From contig VCJN01001838.1 in the NCBI GenBank assembly GCA_006384855.1, positions 1-64,000 of the forward strand: a DNA stretch of 64,000 nt. Reading direction: 5' to 3'. How positions within the stretch are numbered: the stretch's first letter is position 1; each line of letters begins with the position of its first letter. This DNA is from Tetraselmis striata (lineage: Eukaryota > Chlorophyta > Chlorodendrophyceae > Chlorodendrales > Chlorodendraceae). Below, in pieces: positions 45,620 through 57,232 of this stretch. The notes beneath the pieces are model-generated. The model searched no databases. It worked only from the letters and a program-made list of their open reading frames with translations, and was not told the origin of the DNA. A program made the position numbers and the translations under genes.

Positions 45620-47160
45620 ATTATTAGGCAGTTTCGATTAAATGTTACGTTTTAGGTCCCCGCCCCCCGTTCATCTACTTTTTATTGGGTCTGACAGTAT
45701 TTAGTAGAACATGCCCTTATCTACATAAAAACTCCCACATGCATGATTTTTCTGAACTCTTTCAATGCATGGCTGTGTGCAGAAAGGTGTTCCCTGCCAC
45801 ATGCAAGCATAAAACGGAGAGGGGGTGAGCCCCTTTTTGGAACCATCAGGAAAGTACAGTCAGCATATCCAGGCAACCCAACCATATGGTGGCCCTATTC
45901 ACCCCTCTATGTAATGCTATGCTGCCGCCGACATGTTGTATGTCGCTGCTACTTGCTGCTAATGTTGTGGATGCTCTGCCCTCCGCTCACTACCCCTGCT
46001 ACGCGATGCTGCATGCCTACTATCTACTTGCTCATGCAACTTCTCATCACAGTTGGCCCACGTCCCGAGCATCACTTGGTACCCGTCCCGCTCATAGGTT
46101 TTACATAGGGGCAAAACTATGTTGTAGCTCAGCATCAACCATGCCTCGATCTGCATCACCTGCCCATATCAGAGCAATTCATCATCAGTGGGCGCAAAAT
46201 AGCATGGCCGTCATTAAGACAAGGCATGGGGCAGCGCAGATAAGGCGGGGTACAGAGATGGCAGCAAGCCTCACTTGATGACCATGCGCACACGACGCAT
46301 AAGATGGGGATGTACTCCCAGGCAAGCGGGGTTGTTCGTCTTGCGCGTGTAGTACTCAATCTCCACGGGGTAGCACATGTCATACAGTAATCGCTGAGAA
46401 AGGAAGCATGATGGGGATGATCCTCATCCGGGGGTTGCATGCCGCACATGAAGATGTCAGTGTTCTGGGCACCTGCAAGGTCATTGGCAGCCAGACACAT
46501 GCACCAAAGGAGGACCAGTGCCATGTCAGATGCTGTTGATGTATGCATGACATGTTGCATGCAAGGCAGGGGGTAGAGAAGCACACCGCCAGTTTCCGCT
46601 CCACGTCGAACGAGTACTTGTCAGTTGGCATGTCATGCATCACCTTCCATATCTTCTTCTGCAACCTGCGGGTGATGTCATACTTGTCTTGGGGCTGGCG
46701 CCTTCTACCTCTCGACGCAGTGGTAACGTCTATGTGTTGCACGCATGATGCAAAGATGCCGGCATCGGCTCTCATGTCGAGCTGGCTGTCGAAGTCGGCA
46801 ACCGCATGCTCCAAGATGAGCTCGCGGAAAGTGTGCGCCTCTAGCCACTGCCTATTGAAGTCGAAGACACTCTTGCGCAGGAGCCTGCCTTCCAAGACCA
46901 CAGTCATCAGCTTTAGGCTGACTTCGTCTTCGTCTGTCATCCCCGGCAACGATGGCGGGCCATGTTGGGCCAGCGGAAGGTAGCGCGTGACTGCCTGGCG
47001 CAACGCCGCCGCCGCGTTGTATAGTACGGTATCTTTTTCTGTATGATATAGATACCGTTGCCACCGCACGCGGTGTGGCAGTGAGAGACCTAGCTCAGGC
47101 CACCAGCCGCCCAGTGATGCTAAAGTACTGAAATGAAAGTTTCGACCCCAAATCAAAGAT
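45620..47160. repeat. 1.5-kb direct repeat, right copy
   Basis: Collinear with 37650-39150. This copy keeps a longer uninterrupted minus-strand frame and lacks the long C run of the left copy. The two copies differ by many substitutions and indels, so the duplication is not recent. Confidence 0.75.
46160..47156 (-). pseudogene. TE-like gene in the right 1.5-kb repeat
   Basis: A 258-codon minus-strand frame (47156-46380) includes MTDEDEVSLKLMTVVLEGRL, FDFNRQWLEAHTFRELILEH, FDSQLDMRADAG and KYDITRRLQKKIWKVMHD, all with normal protein composition. Downstream conserved blocks (DIFMCGMQPPDEDHPHHA, then VEIEYY) are in another frame. The left copy has the first and last blocks but different sequence between. 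I do not recognise the family. A transposon-encoded protein is inferred from its duplication and setting. Confidence 0.4.
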
Positions 47161-47177
47161 CCCCTCCCCCCCTCATT

Positions 47178-49030
47178 TCAAGTTTTTCCCGGCTCAGTTA
47201 CGTAATAAGGGATGGGTAGCACTACGGTCGCCGGGGAGCGCCAGTAAGAATCGGCCATGTTGCTGGGCGGAGGCGTTTGCCCGAAACGCCGCGTTGCGGT
47301 AGCCGATGCATGTCCAAGTGGGGACGGCAGTGGCAAGGATTTGAAGCAGGGGCTTGAACCCGTCTCGACGCTTGCGATGTTAACCCCTTCTCGCGGTTGA
47401 CGGGGAGGGTGTTGTTGTGGGCGTCGATCGCCATGTGGTGGACGATTCGGCAAGAGACGTTGGACTAACCACATAAGTAGAACATAAACTTCGAGCATAC
47501 CTCTGTGCCATCGCGAAAGATGTTACCGTAGTCGGTGGTGGTCGTGGAAAGGGTAGCAAGTAAGGTCGTCGTGGATGTCGGCGATGACGTCGCATGGCAG
47601 AGTGGCGCGCCGAACGAAGTTCCTCGTTGGTCTTGAGCTGACGGACTTGAAGCGCGCGCTTCATGTCGCCGATGGCTGGACCGGTGGCCGGGGCGTCTTC
47701 CCGACCGGTGTGACGCAGGCAAGTGTTGATGGCTGAGAGAGGTAGGGCTGCAGAGAGCCGGCACCGATGATGCCGCGTTCCGCGATCGAGGCGACGAGGT
47801 AGCATACGCACGTAGACTCGGTGCAATTCAGAGGGGAGATGCCTTCCTCATCTATGCAAAACTCGGCGAAGAGGCAAACCTTGTCCTTGGTAGGTCGAGT
47901 AGGTGCTGGCCATGAGCGATGTACTAAAGAGGTCGAGCACCTGGCACCCGAGTCGTCCGTGCCGTACAGCGCTTCGATGCTGCCACGCATGACCTCGCTC
48001 CAGTGGGCCTTCGCCCCGGCGTCAACGATGAAGTAAATAGCCGTCTTAGTGGTGCGGCGGATGCGCCAAACAAGCGCCGTGCGTTGCTACCGGGTTCTGC
48101 GGCGGCTCTTGCCGGGTGGTGACGACGGGGCCAAGTGTAGCAAGAAGATATTACCAGGCAGGTCGGGCGATGTAGCCGCTTGACTCGTGACGGGCGTCGC
48201 GCGAGTACCTGGCCCGTCGGGCCGCCCGCGAGAGGCCGCTGCGCAAGCGACGGACACATTAAGTTAGCGCGGCAGGTCGGGATGGGCGCGCCAGAAAACG
48301 GAGAGTCGGTGTAGAGTCGTGATGAAGAAGGAAAGACGCATGACCAAAGCCGGAGGCGTTGACTCCGGCGAGGATAGGGGGAGGACGACGCCCCGGGCAA
48401 GGGGGTTAGTGGTGACGGAGTCCGACCCGCTCATGCCGACGACTCAAGTGCAGCGCTGCTAAGAAGGCGCGCCCGGGGGCGCGTCCTCGAAACGCAGGTA
48501 GTGCATGAGGTCGGTACGGTGGAGCATCCCATCATTCGATGTTGTCGGTCGCAAGGGGGCCTCAGCCTTCGCTCTGCCCTTGCCATATTCCTTGGTGAAG
48601 GTGACTCGTGGCGCCGCCACCTCGCGCCCCGTGCGCACGATCTTGAAGTTGTCGCGGTTTCCGCCGTCCCAGTCGTGGTCGTTGCGCCGGGGCCCACAGC
48701 CGAGGCGCTGACGGGCGGCCGTTGTCTTTGCAAAGCTTGCGATGTTCGCGTCGTAGACGCGGTCTTTGTAGAGCTCCAACAGCTCGGTGAACTCGGCCGA
48801 CCCGGCTTCTTGGTGCCAAGGCGGAGGTAGCGGAGGTACCGCTCCTATACGACCTCGAGTATAGGGCGAAGATGTCGCCGTTGTGCCCATGCGTGTCCCA
48901 ATGCTCGCGAAGATAGGCCAAGCGAAACCGATAATCGTCGTCGACGACGGCCGTGTGGACGACGGCATCTAGAAGCTGCCCGAAGGCCGGCGTAATCCCG
49001 TCGGTGACGCACGACCGCGGCAAACAATGG
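47178..49030 (-). mobile_element. Second tyrosine-recombinase element remnant
   Basis: Minus strand. An upstream region (49023-48459) reads FGQLLDAVVHTAVVDDDYRF, LAYLREHWDTHGHNGDIFALY and ELLELYKDRVYDANIASFAK, and is gag-like in position. Downstream (about 47900-47640), CLFAEFCIDEEGISPLN, VCYLVASIAERG and LQPYLSQPSTL match the helical N-terminal (core-binding) domain that precedes tyrosine-recombinase catalytic domains in Kangaroo/PAT elements. A later stretch (47440-47220, PVNREKGLTSQ and after) may be the start of the catalytic part. No RT and no complete catalytic domain are seen. The frames are broken. Confidence 0.5.
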
Positions 49031-50050
49031 TCAATTCCGTTGGACCCGACGACCGTCCTTGGCCCTCAGAATCGCGACCCCTCCCTCCGCCTCCACCCCC
49101 GTCAGGCGTGCGAGGCGGGCTCGTGCACGGGCGGTGGCACCTTGGTAGCCTTGGCTCCGCCCTTGCTGCCGCCACTGCCGCTTAGGAGCACTGCGTGATG
49201 GACATTGGCGTCTTATGTCGTTGCTGGTTCGGTCAAGTCCCCGCTCGCTATTAGTTGAGCATCCTCTCGCTCTCCCTTCATGGCTTGTCAGCGCCTCCAT
49301 CCCTCTACTTCACATTCGGCCTAGTTTCGTTATTGGAGTGGCCTGGGCTGTTGTGTTGGGGAGCAGGGAGTTCTACGTTCGGTGAAAGGGGACGCGACCG
49401 AGCTGGCGGCGGATTAATTCGGCGATGGGAGGCCTGCGTCGGTTGCAAGCCCGTGGCGCCCGCTGCGATACCTCTTCAAAGCTCCTTTCATGCCGGCGCT
49501 TCCGCCTCAAATTCGGCATAGTGCGGATATTGGAGTGGCCCGGGAATGCGTGTTGGGGAGAGCGTCCCTACTGCGTGGAGCGGCGTCTGGCGGTTGGCGA
49601 TTCCTGGTCGGTGGCTGCCATGGCGGTTCCCGCCTCAGTGGCCCGTAGCTGGATTCCGTTCTGGATTTCTGTAGATTTCTTGCATGTTGCAGCTAGCGCA
49701 TGGAATCAGTCATTATGGTAGTACTGTACAGTACAGTACCAAGTACTAATGTACAGTAGTTCTCTGACATTTCAAAGTTGAGTCTGGTTTTGCCAAAAAG
49801 GTCGCGCAGGCTGTTTTACACGGTCAAGAGCCGAAATTGGCAGGATGGTTTAGCGAAAGCGTGGAGGGAAAACGGAGTCAGGGGGGGCGCTGCGTGGAAC
49901 GCAGCGAAAACTGGAAGATGGCAGGCTCAGCTGTTCTGGCTGCTTTTATGTTTACTCGTGCTGCACCTGAAAAGGGCGCAACAACAGATGCCTAGCTCCC
50001 GTACCACTGAGCAGCACTTGTAGCTAAAAAGCGGTTAGGTCAAGGAGGGA
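49031..50050. other. No gene supported
   Basis: Short open frames only. A near-repeat of TTCGGC..AGT...TTGGAGTGGCC occurs at about 49314 and 49510, suggesting a small imperfect duplication of about 200-bp period. Confidence 0.35.
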
Positions 50051-50055
50051 AACCC

Positions 50056-50249
50056 TCTTATAGCCCTGGTGCAGGGCACGGGCGTAGGCCCCTGACGAGG
50101 GGCAGCCGAGTGGGAGGGGCAGGAGGATGCGGTGAGGTTAAAGGAAGTGTGTGGCGTCCGCAGTGCCCGCGCCGCCATGTAGCGGCGCGCGCGCCTGGCG
50201 GGCGCCCAGGATACTGCTGTCGCTGCGCTAGTACTACTGTACTATAACA
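50056..50249 (-). repeat. 3' LTR of the copia element
   Basis: This is the 3' LTR relative to the minus-strand element. No base difference from 51486-51679 was found on reading both. It contains GGCGCGCGCG and CAGTAGTAC strings. Confidence 0.9.
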
Positions 50250-50319
50250 GCCCCTCTCAAGCATAGGCCGGTCATACAGTTGACTAGTGCCCATGCTTGT
50301 CTAAGCAGCAGGGTGTGAG

Positions 50320-51361
50320 TAGGTTCTGGCAGGGCTTTGATGATGGGTACCATTGAGCATGCTGATGTCACCGGACTGAGAGCGCCGGTTGCTGGTGTCA
50401 GCGGCCCAGTCGGAGTCTGAGTAGACTACGAGGCGAGCCCCCCCCGGTTCAGTGGCCCCGTAGGTGATGCCCATGCCAGGGGTGCCTTGGAGATGGCAGA
50501 GCACGCATGAGGTGGCTCTTCTGCGGGGCAGACTGAAACCTTCTGAGCACGATGACAGCGAAGGCGACGTCCGGTCCGGTGCACATCGTGAGGAAGTTGA
50601 TAGAGCCCAGGAAACCAGCACCGATACGTTTCATGGTCCTCTCGGGGGAGCGGGGCCTTGTCGGTGGCGATGGTTCTGGCAAGATGGCGGCGACTGAAGG
50701 GATGGCTGAGTGCTGGATAGCGGCAAGTGCTGAGGTGGGGGCGGCAGGCGGCGGAGGCACGAGCTCCGGCTGCGCGGGGGCGGCAGGCGGCGGAGGCACG
50801 GACTCCGGCTGCACGGGGGCGGCAGGCGGCAGAGGCACGGGCTCTGGCTGCGCGGATGGCGGCGTGCCGAATAGCGGCGGGCGCTGAGGTGGCGGCGGCA
50901 AGTACGGGCTCCAGCTGCGCGGGCGGCGGCGGCGGCGGAGGCACGGACTCCGGCTGCGCGGGGGCGGCAGGCGGCGGAGGCACGGGCTCCGGCTGCACGG
51001 GGGCGGCAGGCGGCAGAGGCACTGGCTCCGGCTGCACGGGGGCGGCAGGCGGCGGAGGCGCGGGCTCCGGCTGCGCCGTTTGGTGCTGGAGAGAGAGACG
51101 GGGCAGGTCGTGTGCCTGCAGAACCGCGCGGACGGCGGCCGTGGTAGCATCGTGCGCGATGTCTCGCATCAGCGCGAGCAGCTGAGACATCTGCTCGGCT
51201 GAGGCAGCTTGCTGGATCTGCACGGCGTGCTGCGCCGCTGCAAAGCTGACTTGTCCCCAGGAGGCAGGGGATAGGGGGCCAAAGGATTGGTCGAGTGCGG
51301 GCCACTGGTCGGAGGATCCGCCGGCGCCTGGCGGCGGCGGGGCAGGCATGAGGTCGGACAT
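50320..51361 (-). pseudogene. Gag-like ORF joined to an RT/RNase H tail in the copia element
   Basis: The frame from ATG at 51361 begins MSDLMPAPPPPGAGG and has a helical stretch WGQVSFAAAQHAVQIQQAAS and LLALMRDIAHDATTA. It then enters a Pro/Gln/Val tandem repeat of period about 13 residues (PPPPAAPVQPEPV type), encoded by a roughly 39-bp DNA repeat (50730-51080). Near 50620 the copia tail begins in shifted frames: IGAGFLGSINFLTMCTGPDVAFAV, then GTPGMGITYG and VVYSDSDWAADTSNRRSQSG, the RNase H region of copia polyproteins. The junction shows a large internal deletion. Confidence 0.65.
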
Positions 51362-51485
51362 ACAAACGCTCACGGAGAAACCAGGCGACATGGCCAGGAG
51401 AGCGCGCCGTGCAGGCGGGCGCGGCGCATCGAGACGGAGCACACAGCGGGAAGCGACGCTGTGAGGCTAGGAGGGCACCATAACC

Positions 51486-51679
51486 TCTTATAGCCCTGGT
51501 GCAGGGCACGGGCGTAGGCCCCTGACGAGGGGCAGCCGAGTGGGAGGGGCAGGAGGATGCGGTGAGGTTAAAGGAAGTGTGTGGCGTCCGCAGTGCCCGC
51601 GCCGCCATGTAGCGGCGCGCGCGCCTGGCGGGCGCCCAGGATACTGCTGTCGCTGCGCTAGTACTACTGTACTATAACA
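51486..51679 (-). repeat. 5' LTR of the copia element
   Basis: Identical partner of 50056-50249. The minus-strand interior starts GGTTATGGTGCCC right after it, where a primer-binding site would lie; no tRNA match was assigned. Confidence 0.9.
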
Positions 51680-51684
51680 AACCC

Positions 51685-54030
51685 CATAAACTAGTTTAGA
51701 TCATAACAACGTGCTCGTACGCGGTACGGGTACTGACATGCGCTTCAGCATCATCATCATAATCAGCATACATCATCAACTAAGGATTACCTCATCGATC
51801 CATTAAGGGCGGGCGCCGCGCTCCTATCATCATCGCCATCTCGTCCACTATCCTGTACGGGTACCCTGTACCCACACCGGTACCTGGGTCCCTGCACCGC
51901 ATTTGCTACAGGTACCTGCTCGTGCCGTCGTCAGTAATAAGATCAGAGCGCTGAGCTCTACTGTGCTGCTTGCGGTACTATCATACTGCCTGACTTGCGT
52001 CCGGACTTCTGTACACTACTTTCTTTGCGCCAACTGCAGCAGGTACAGGTACTGGTGCCCATACCGTCGCGGCTGCCGTCTAGACCGTGGCTGGACTTGC
52101 CGGCCCCTTCAGCGAGACCAACTGCGACAGGTACTTGGACGTCCTCCTGCTTCGGGTTACCTACCGTACTGCCCCAGGCCAGTCCAGCCGCCCATCAACC
52201 TCCCTCACGTGAAGACAGCAGTGGCGGTCCGCGAGCACTTGCTCGACCCGACAACTTCCTTTTGACAGTACCCGTAAAGGTAGGAATAATAACTTTCCAT
52301 ACCACAAGCTTCCATCGTTGGTCAGCGCGCTCTTGCGAGCGCTTTAGATATGGTAAACGCTCGTGAGAAGGCAATTGCGATGCTTCGCCAAGTCCGCCGC
52401 ATGGCCTGGCATCCTGTGGTCTCGCAGCCTTTGGCGCCGCCCGCCGCGCCGGCGGCTCTTGAGCAAAGATATATATAGCCCTGTCGATAAATAAACGCGC
52501 CTTCCGTACGACGGTCGAATACATCCGTGTCACTTTATATACCGTTTTTATACGATGACTACCCGTACTTCGGGCAGTACCAGTACTACCTGCATGCTGC
52601 TGCTGCTCCTCGTTCTGTGCGCTCGCTCACCTCTGCTACCTTCACGAAACGCTCCTATAGCTTCGCTTCTCCCCATATCCTGCCGCGACCCCCTCCCCGC
52701 CCGACGCTTGCTCTGCCTCGAACGTCATGTGAGTCGCGCCTCCGCCACCTGGCAGGTTGCTGGTCGTGTCCCCCCCCCCCCCCTCCTCCTCCGCACCCCC
52801 CTCCCGGCCCGTTGCGTAGGGGAAGGTTCCCGCGGCCTCTGTGTATCCAAAAAGTACGAAAAGCGAATACAGACGAACCTACCTTTCAAGTTTAAAGTGT
52901 TTTCTACTGGTTCTGCGAACTTTCTGACAATCTAGTCTGACAGCTTGGCAGCCAGGCACGGTGTCACCGTAAGCATTACCGACTAGGGACTACTAATATT
53001 CGTTGTGCTCTCCGCTTCCCGTTCCTGTCCAAGTTTGAACTCGGCCAAGTGGAGGCCATGAATGCATGCGTATACGACAGACGTCTCGGGACGGAGAAAG
53101 CAAACTGCTATGTATGACCTCGTTCTATTCCTTCCTTTCCGATTCTACCGCTGCTCTCCATGGCTGACACGGTTGCTGACACGTAATGATAGGCTCACCT
53201 TCCTTCAAGCCATCGCCGCTTTATCTTCGACCGAGCCGTCATCGGATCGCCTCCCTCGCCCCAGACGCTCTACTTCAGGGGCTAACCAGCAATTCCTCCC
53301 GCGGCCGCTCAAAAGCCGAAGCCAACACCCGACGGACGACGAAGTGCATTCAGCGGCGTCCTGTATTCCTCACCTACCCTCCTCTCGCCACGGTGCCCCG
53401 CCCCGTCGATCCGCTTCGAGTGCTGTGACGTCGCACATGGCTGCCTCGCTGCCCGACGAGTAGCGGCCCGAGGTGCTGAGCAGTGTAGGTACGCAACCCG
53501 TCGCACTTTGCCCCCCCACCCTCCCCCCTCCCCCCCCCCCCCCCCCCCCACCCCCTCCCGTCGGAAGCACATTCGTCTCGACGTATCGATCGCGGATGTG
53601 GCCTACCCTCCAAGCTACATGTTTGGAACTATCACGTCGAATCTTCGATACACAGAGGCGAAGACCACATCGAGCGAGTTTCCCACTGACCTGCCCGACC
53701 GCTTGGGTAGTTATTGCGGCTGCTTTCTGCACGACACAAATAAGCAAGGTGGGCCAGGTCGAACGCTGTCATTACTAAAATAAGCCGGGAGCTATTCATG
53801 CTAGTCGCCACGACTCGCAGTGGCTGGTAGTCGTAGCGGCAGCCTTGCCTGTTGCCGAACACCTCGCGACGGCGTGTTGTGTCTCCCGCAGAAGCCCAAG
53901 CTGTTCGTACGACTGGTCCTTTTTTTTTCTGGGCAGTTGCAGCAGCTGAGCGCTGGCGATGTACTCCAGCTGGCGGCGCGCGGTATTGTCATTTGGCTCG
54001 ATTTGCTGATTTTCCGGCTTTTGCCTGCAG
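51685..54030. other. Intergenic upstream of the RRM gene
   Basis: No gene is supported. There are C-rich runs at 52771-52783 and 53515-53555. TTGCCTGCAG directly before the RRM start codon looks like a 3' splice site, so part of this stretch may be a 5' UTR intron or first exon of the RRM gene. Confidence 0.35.
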
Positions 54031-54031
54031 A

Positions 54032-55827
54032 ATGAACCTTTTGCAGCCAGCCAGCGTATACATCAACCAAGGCATTAGCTGTCACCAGGCCGCCCGGGAG
54101 TCTTCCACGCTGCACTCGAATGACTGGCGGCAAAAGTCCTGGGACCAAAGGAGCAACTCGATGCACCAGCAACCCTCCCACCCCTTTGGCCGGTATGGTA
54201 GCCTCGTGCTGCCCGGGCAGGAGCCCAGCCCCGCCATCAACAGCCTGGACGCCTTCTCCACGAGTGCCCTGCACAGCGCCCTGCCTGCGGATGCCATGCA
54301 GGATGCGCTGGCAGCTGCTCCCACTGTGCAGCACTCAACCTCAACTTATCCTAGGGCATTTGGCCAGCAGCCCAATGCCGCTCGCCACGCGGGGAGGAGT
54401 TACATCCCGTATGAAGCCACCCGCAGCGCGCCCTACATCCCCATCCCTACCACAACGCCATCGGAGCCCAGCTTCGAAAGGGGCTTGAGGTATTCAAGCA
54501 GCGTTGAGGCTCCACCAACGCTACGTTGGGACTCGCTGGAGTCCATGTCTGATTTGCTGCTCTACGGCGACACCGCGATTCCCCTAGAGAGGCGCATCTC
54601 CATGCCGGAGAGCCTCTTCATCCCGGCTGGGGACCAACCCAGCTGGATGCTCGCCGACCCGGTTGCAGCTGCTCCCCTCGGCATGCTTTCCAGCAGTCCG
54701 ACGGCAGCCCGCCACACGCCAGCAGCCTCCAGCTCCTCTGACACCTCCTCCCAGGCAGACGCTACCGCAGCGGGGCCCAGCAGGCACCTGTGGCTGGGCA
54801 ACATTCCGCTCAAGCCCAGCAAGTCCGCAATGGAAGAGTGCTTCCGAGTGTTCGGGGGCCTGGACAGCGTCCGTGTGTTCCCGGGCAAGACCTACGCGTT
54901 TGTCAACTTCCACAGTGTGGCCGCCGCCATTGCGGCGAAGGAAGCCCTGGATGGCTGCTTCCGCCCCGAAATCACCGGCTCGCGTCCGATGATCATACGC
55001 TTCCAGGTGCACCCATCACAGCCCCCTACCCCATGTGACCGTCACGTAGATATTCTGCGGTGTTCTCTGCCGTGCTTCCTGACATTGGATTTGGATGTTT
55101 TGGGGGGTTGGCGCAGGCGGAAAACCACGCCGTAGCGGCTGCCGCCAAGCAGGAGGCCAAGGCCGGTACCAGCGCCGGGCGCGACTCGCCCATCCTCGAC
55201 CCAGACGTCATGCTCAAGATCTGCCGCGTGGGGCTGGAGATGGCGGAGGAGGTGAAGGGCGCGCAGACCAAGCTCTCCAACCGCCTCAACCCCAACAACT
55301 GCTACTTCGACGCCGAGCTCGTGGAGCGCTACAGGCGCATGTCCAAGATGGAGAAGGAGATGCTGTGGGCGCTGGACCGCCGCACGCGGCCGTCCTTGGA
55401 TCTGCCCACCTGCGCCAGTGACGCCTCCCGAGCACACCTCCCGAGCCGCATCCTTCGCGCCGGCGGCGGCCGTTATTCGCTGGACTTGCCGGTCCGCGGA
55501 AGCCGCTTGTCCATGGACGCATCCCCCTGCTCACCGCCAGGCTCCCCCCGCGCTGGCGGAGCGTCGGCGTCGGCCTCACAGCCGACCAGCCAGAGCCCCT
55601 ATGCCGCCCTGGCCGCGCTGTGGCCTTCCTCCGGCCAGCTTGAGACGCTGCCGCCCAGCCAGCCCCCGGGGCCGCCGCCCACGGCGGGGCCCTTGCTACT
55701 CGGACCCATCGGCACGCGGCCACCGCCGGCTGCCAGCCCCCTGGGCGAGCAGCAGCAGGCATTATACGAGAGCTTCGTCATGACGGGGACGCTGCCTCGG
55801 CAAGCAGAGCGGCAGCGCCGCCCCTGA
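54032..55827 (+). CDS. RRM RNA-binding protein with a chlorophyte-type helical region
   Basis: Two exons, 54032-55006 and 55117-55827, with a 110-nt phase-0 intron, give 561 residues. A long disordered Ser/Pro/Gln-rich N-terminus (1-245) precedes a single RRM (about 249-325): HLWLGNIPLKPSKSAMEE is RNP2-like, and FPGKTYAFVNFHS is RNP1-like. This arrangement is close to SPEN/FPA-type RRMs. Exon 2 adds a conserved-looking block, VMLKICRVGLEMAEEVKGAQ, SNRLNPNNCYFDAELVERYR and MEKEMLWALDRR, which I recall from green-algal relatives but for which no function is known. A Pro/Ser-rich tail follows. It should bind RNA and regulate transcripts; targets are unknown. The start is the ATG after TTGCCTGCAG; if that is a splice acceptor, further coding could lie upstream. 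Confidence 0.88.
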
Positions 55828-57232
55828 ACGGCACCGCCTCTCGAGCTCAGAGCGCGGAACTTGGGTGTCACACTCGCGGGCGGTCGCGTGGAACGTCGGA
55901 GGGGACATCTCCGCAATCAAGAATGTGATCCTTGAGCTCGAGGCGCCCGCCGCGAAGGCCGTGCCCCTCCCGACCGCACGCCCTCGTCCATTCAGAGACG
56001 TATTGATATTTTACCCGCTTAGTGTTAAATTCTGCCAGCCAGCTACATTTAGACGTAGCTCTAGTCGGCCGCGGAAGATGGCAGTATGGTTCCAACCGTG
56101 CGACAGCGATGCTTGTCATAGATAGCCTGTTCTCCATATTGGCGTGCAGAGTAGGCAGGCGGCCTTCCGGCGCCACCTGCGCTTCGTGCACCATGCTTGC
56201 TGCGCATATTTGTGCCAGACGTGTGCGGGCGGCCCGCCATTTGGCGCCGTCCCCGCACTGTCCTGGTTAGGTTGTGATCTTGAGATCACCACTGTGTGCT
56301 ATTTTCTGAGCACCGCCCACCTGAAAATATGGAATTATTTGTATTGTAACAGTCCATTTTGCGACCTCGATAAACGATGTGCTCCCTTGCACTGGCTGCT
56401 TTGTGTCTTCTCCAGTTGCGGTGTCCAGCAGGCAAAACGGCTGCGCCCGAGGGGCGCGTACGTTCCGAGCCTGATAGCATGCGGGAGGTGGAGCAGCAGC
56501 AGCGAATAGTGAATGGTTGACGGCAGCATTGTTACTGTCACGATGGCTCAGCAGACCTTTTCTGAGCTCAATGCGTAATTCTTGGCGGCGGGGCCCAACC
56601 GCAAGCACTTCATCCAAATGCATGGTCGTCTGCATCCCCTTGCCCGCCTGCCCGTATACACGCAGTATCTGTAACCAGATTCGTCACACCGAAGCAGAGA
56701 ATCTAAGGCTACTGAGTTTAAATCAAACCTAGAAGTATAGCGGGCTCTGTAGTTCAGCTTTAGCTTCGAGTGTAGTTGCTGGACTCCTAGCTGCTTTAGT
56801 GACGCTATGTGATATATGGAAGCGCCTTATGGTCGGAATATCGGCGCCAGGTTGTCGGCTCACTACGCAAGGATGTGCGGCCACACCCGCCTCATCGTGT
56901 GCAATTCCCTTATCAGTCCGTAGCAGTCTTTGCATGATATATCGCACATGCCGATACTGCATCAGTGATGTTGCGACCAATCAATTACCATCCTCGAGTC
57001 CATTCCTACGGGGTCATCTAGCAGTGAAGAAATGCAGGCCCGCTGGGACGTTCTTATTAAGCAATCCTAGCCGGAAGGCAACGCACTCGTACAACACATG
57101 GCCAAAGAGCCTCGCCCCAAGACGGGGCGGATGACTGCTGCCCAATCGGGAAAGAGTGCGGGCAGCCCGTGCACGTGTCCGCCCCGGAGACCGGCTGGGC
57201 GCATATCCTGGTGCGGAGATGCATGTGTTAGG
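55828..57232. other. Intergenic / 3' UTR
   Basis: No gene recognised. TGTAA at 56345-56349 is the first such signal after the RRM gene stop, about 520 nt away, so a long 3' UTR is possible. Confidence 0.4.

Larger units (their letters stand above)
50051..51684 (-). mobile_element. Non-autonomous Ty1/copia LTR retrotransposon, recent insertion
   Basis: Two identical 194-bp LTRs (50056-50249 and 51486-51679) bound a 1.2-kb interior. The element is flanked by the 5-bp target duplication AACCC (50051-50055 and 51680-51684). It reads on the minus strand: the LTR begins TGTTAT and ends ATAAGA, and a purine tract GAGAGGGGC sits directly before the 3' LTR. The interior has a gag-like frame with Pro/Gln repeats fused to the tail of a copia RT/RNase H. 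Integrase and most of the RT are absent, so movement would need a helper. Identical LTRs imply recent insertion. Confidence 0.9.

Noticed and set aside
47335..47405. Minus-strand GGGTTCAAGCCC resembling a tRNA T-arm
   Set aside because: Stem pairing fails beyond three base pairs, and the site lies in recombinase-like coding remnants.
50631..51608. 325-codon minus-strand frame in the copia element
   Set aside because: It is an alternate frame of the 39-bp repeat that also crosses the LTR boundary. The gag-like frame from 51361 has better composition and start.
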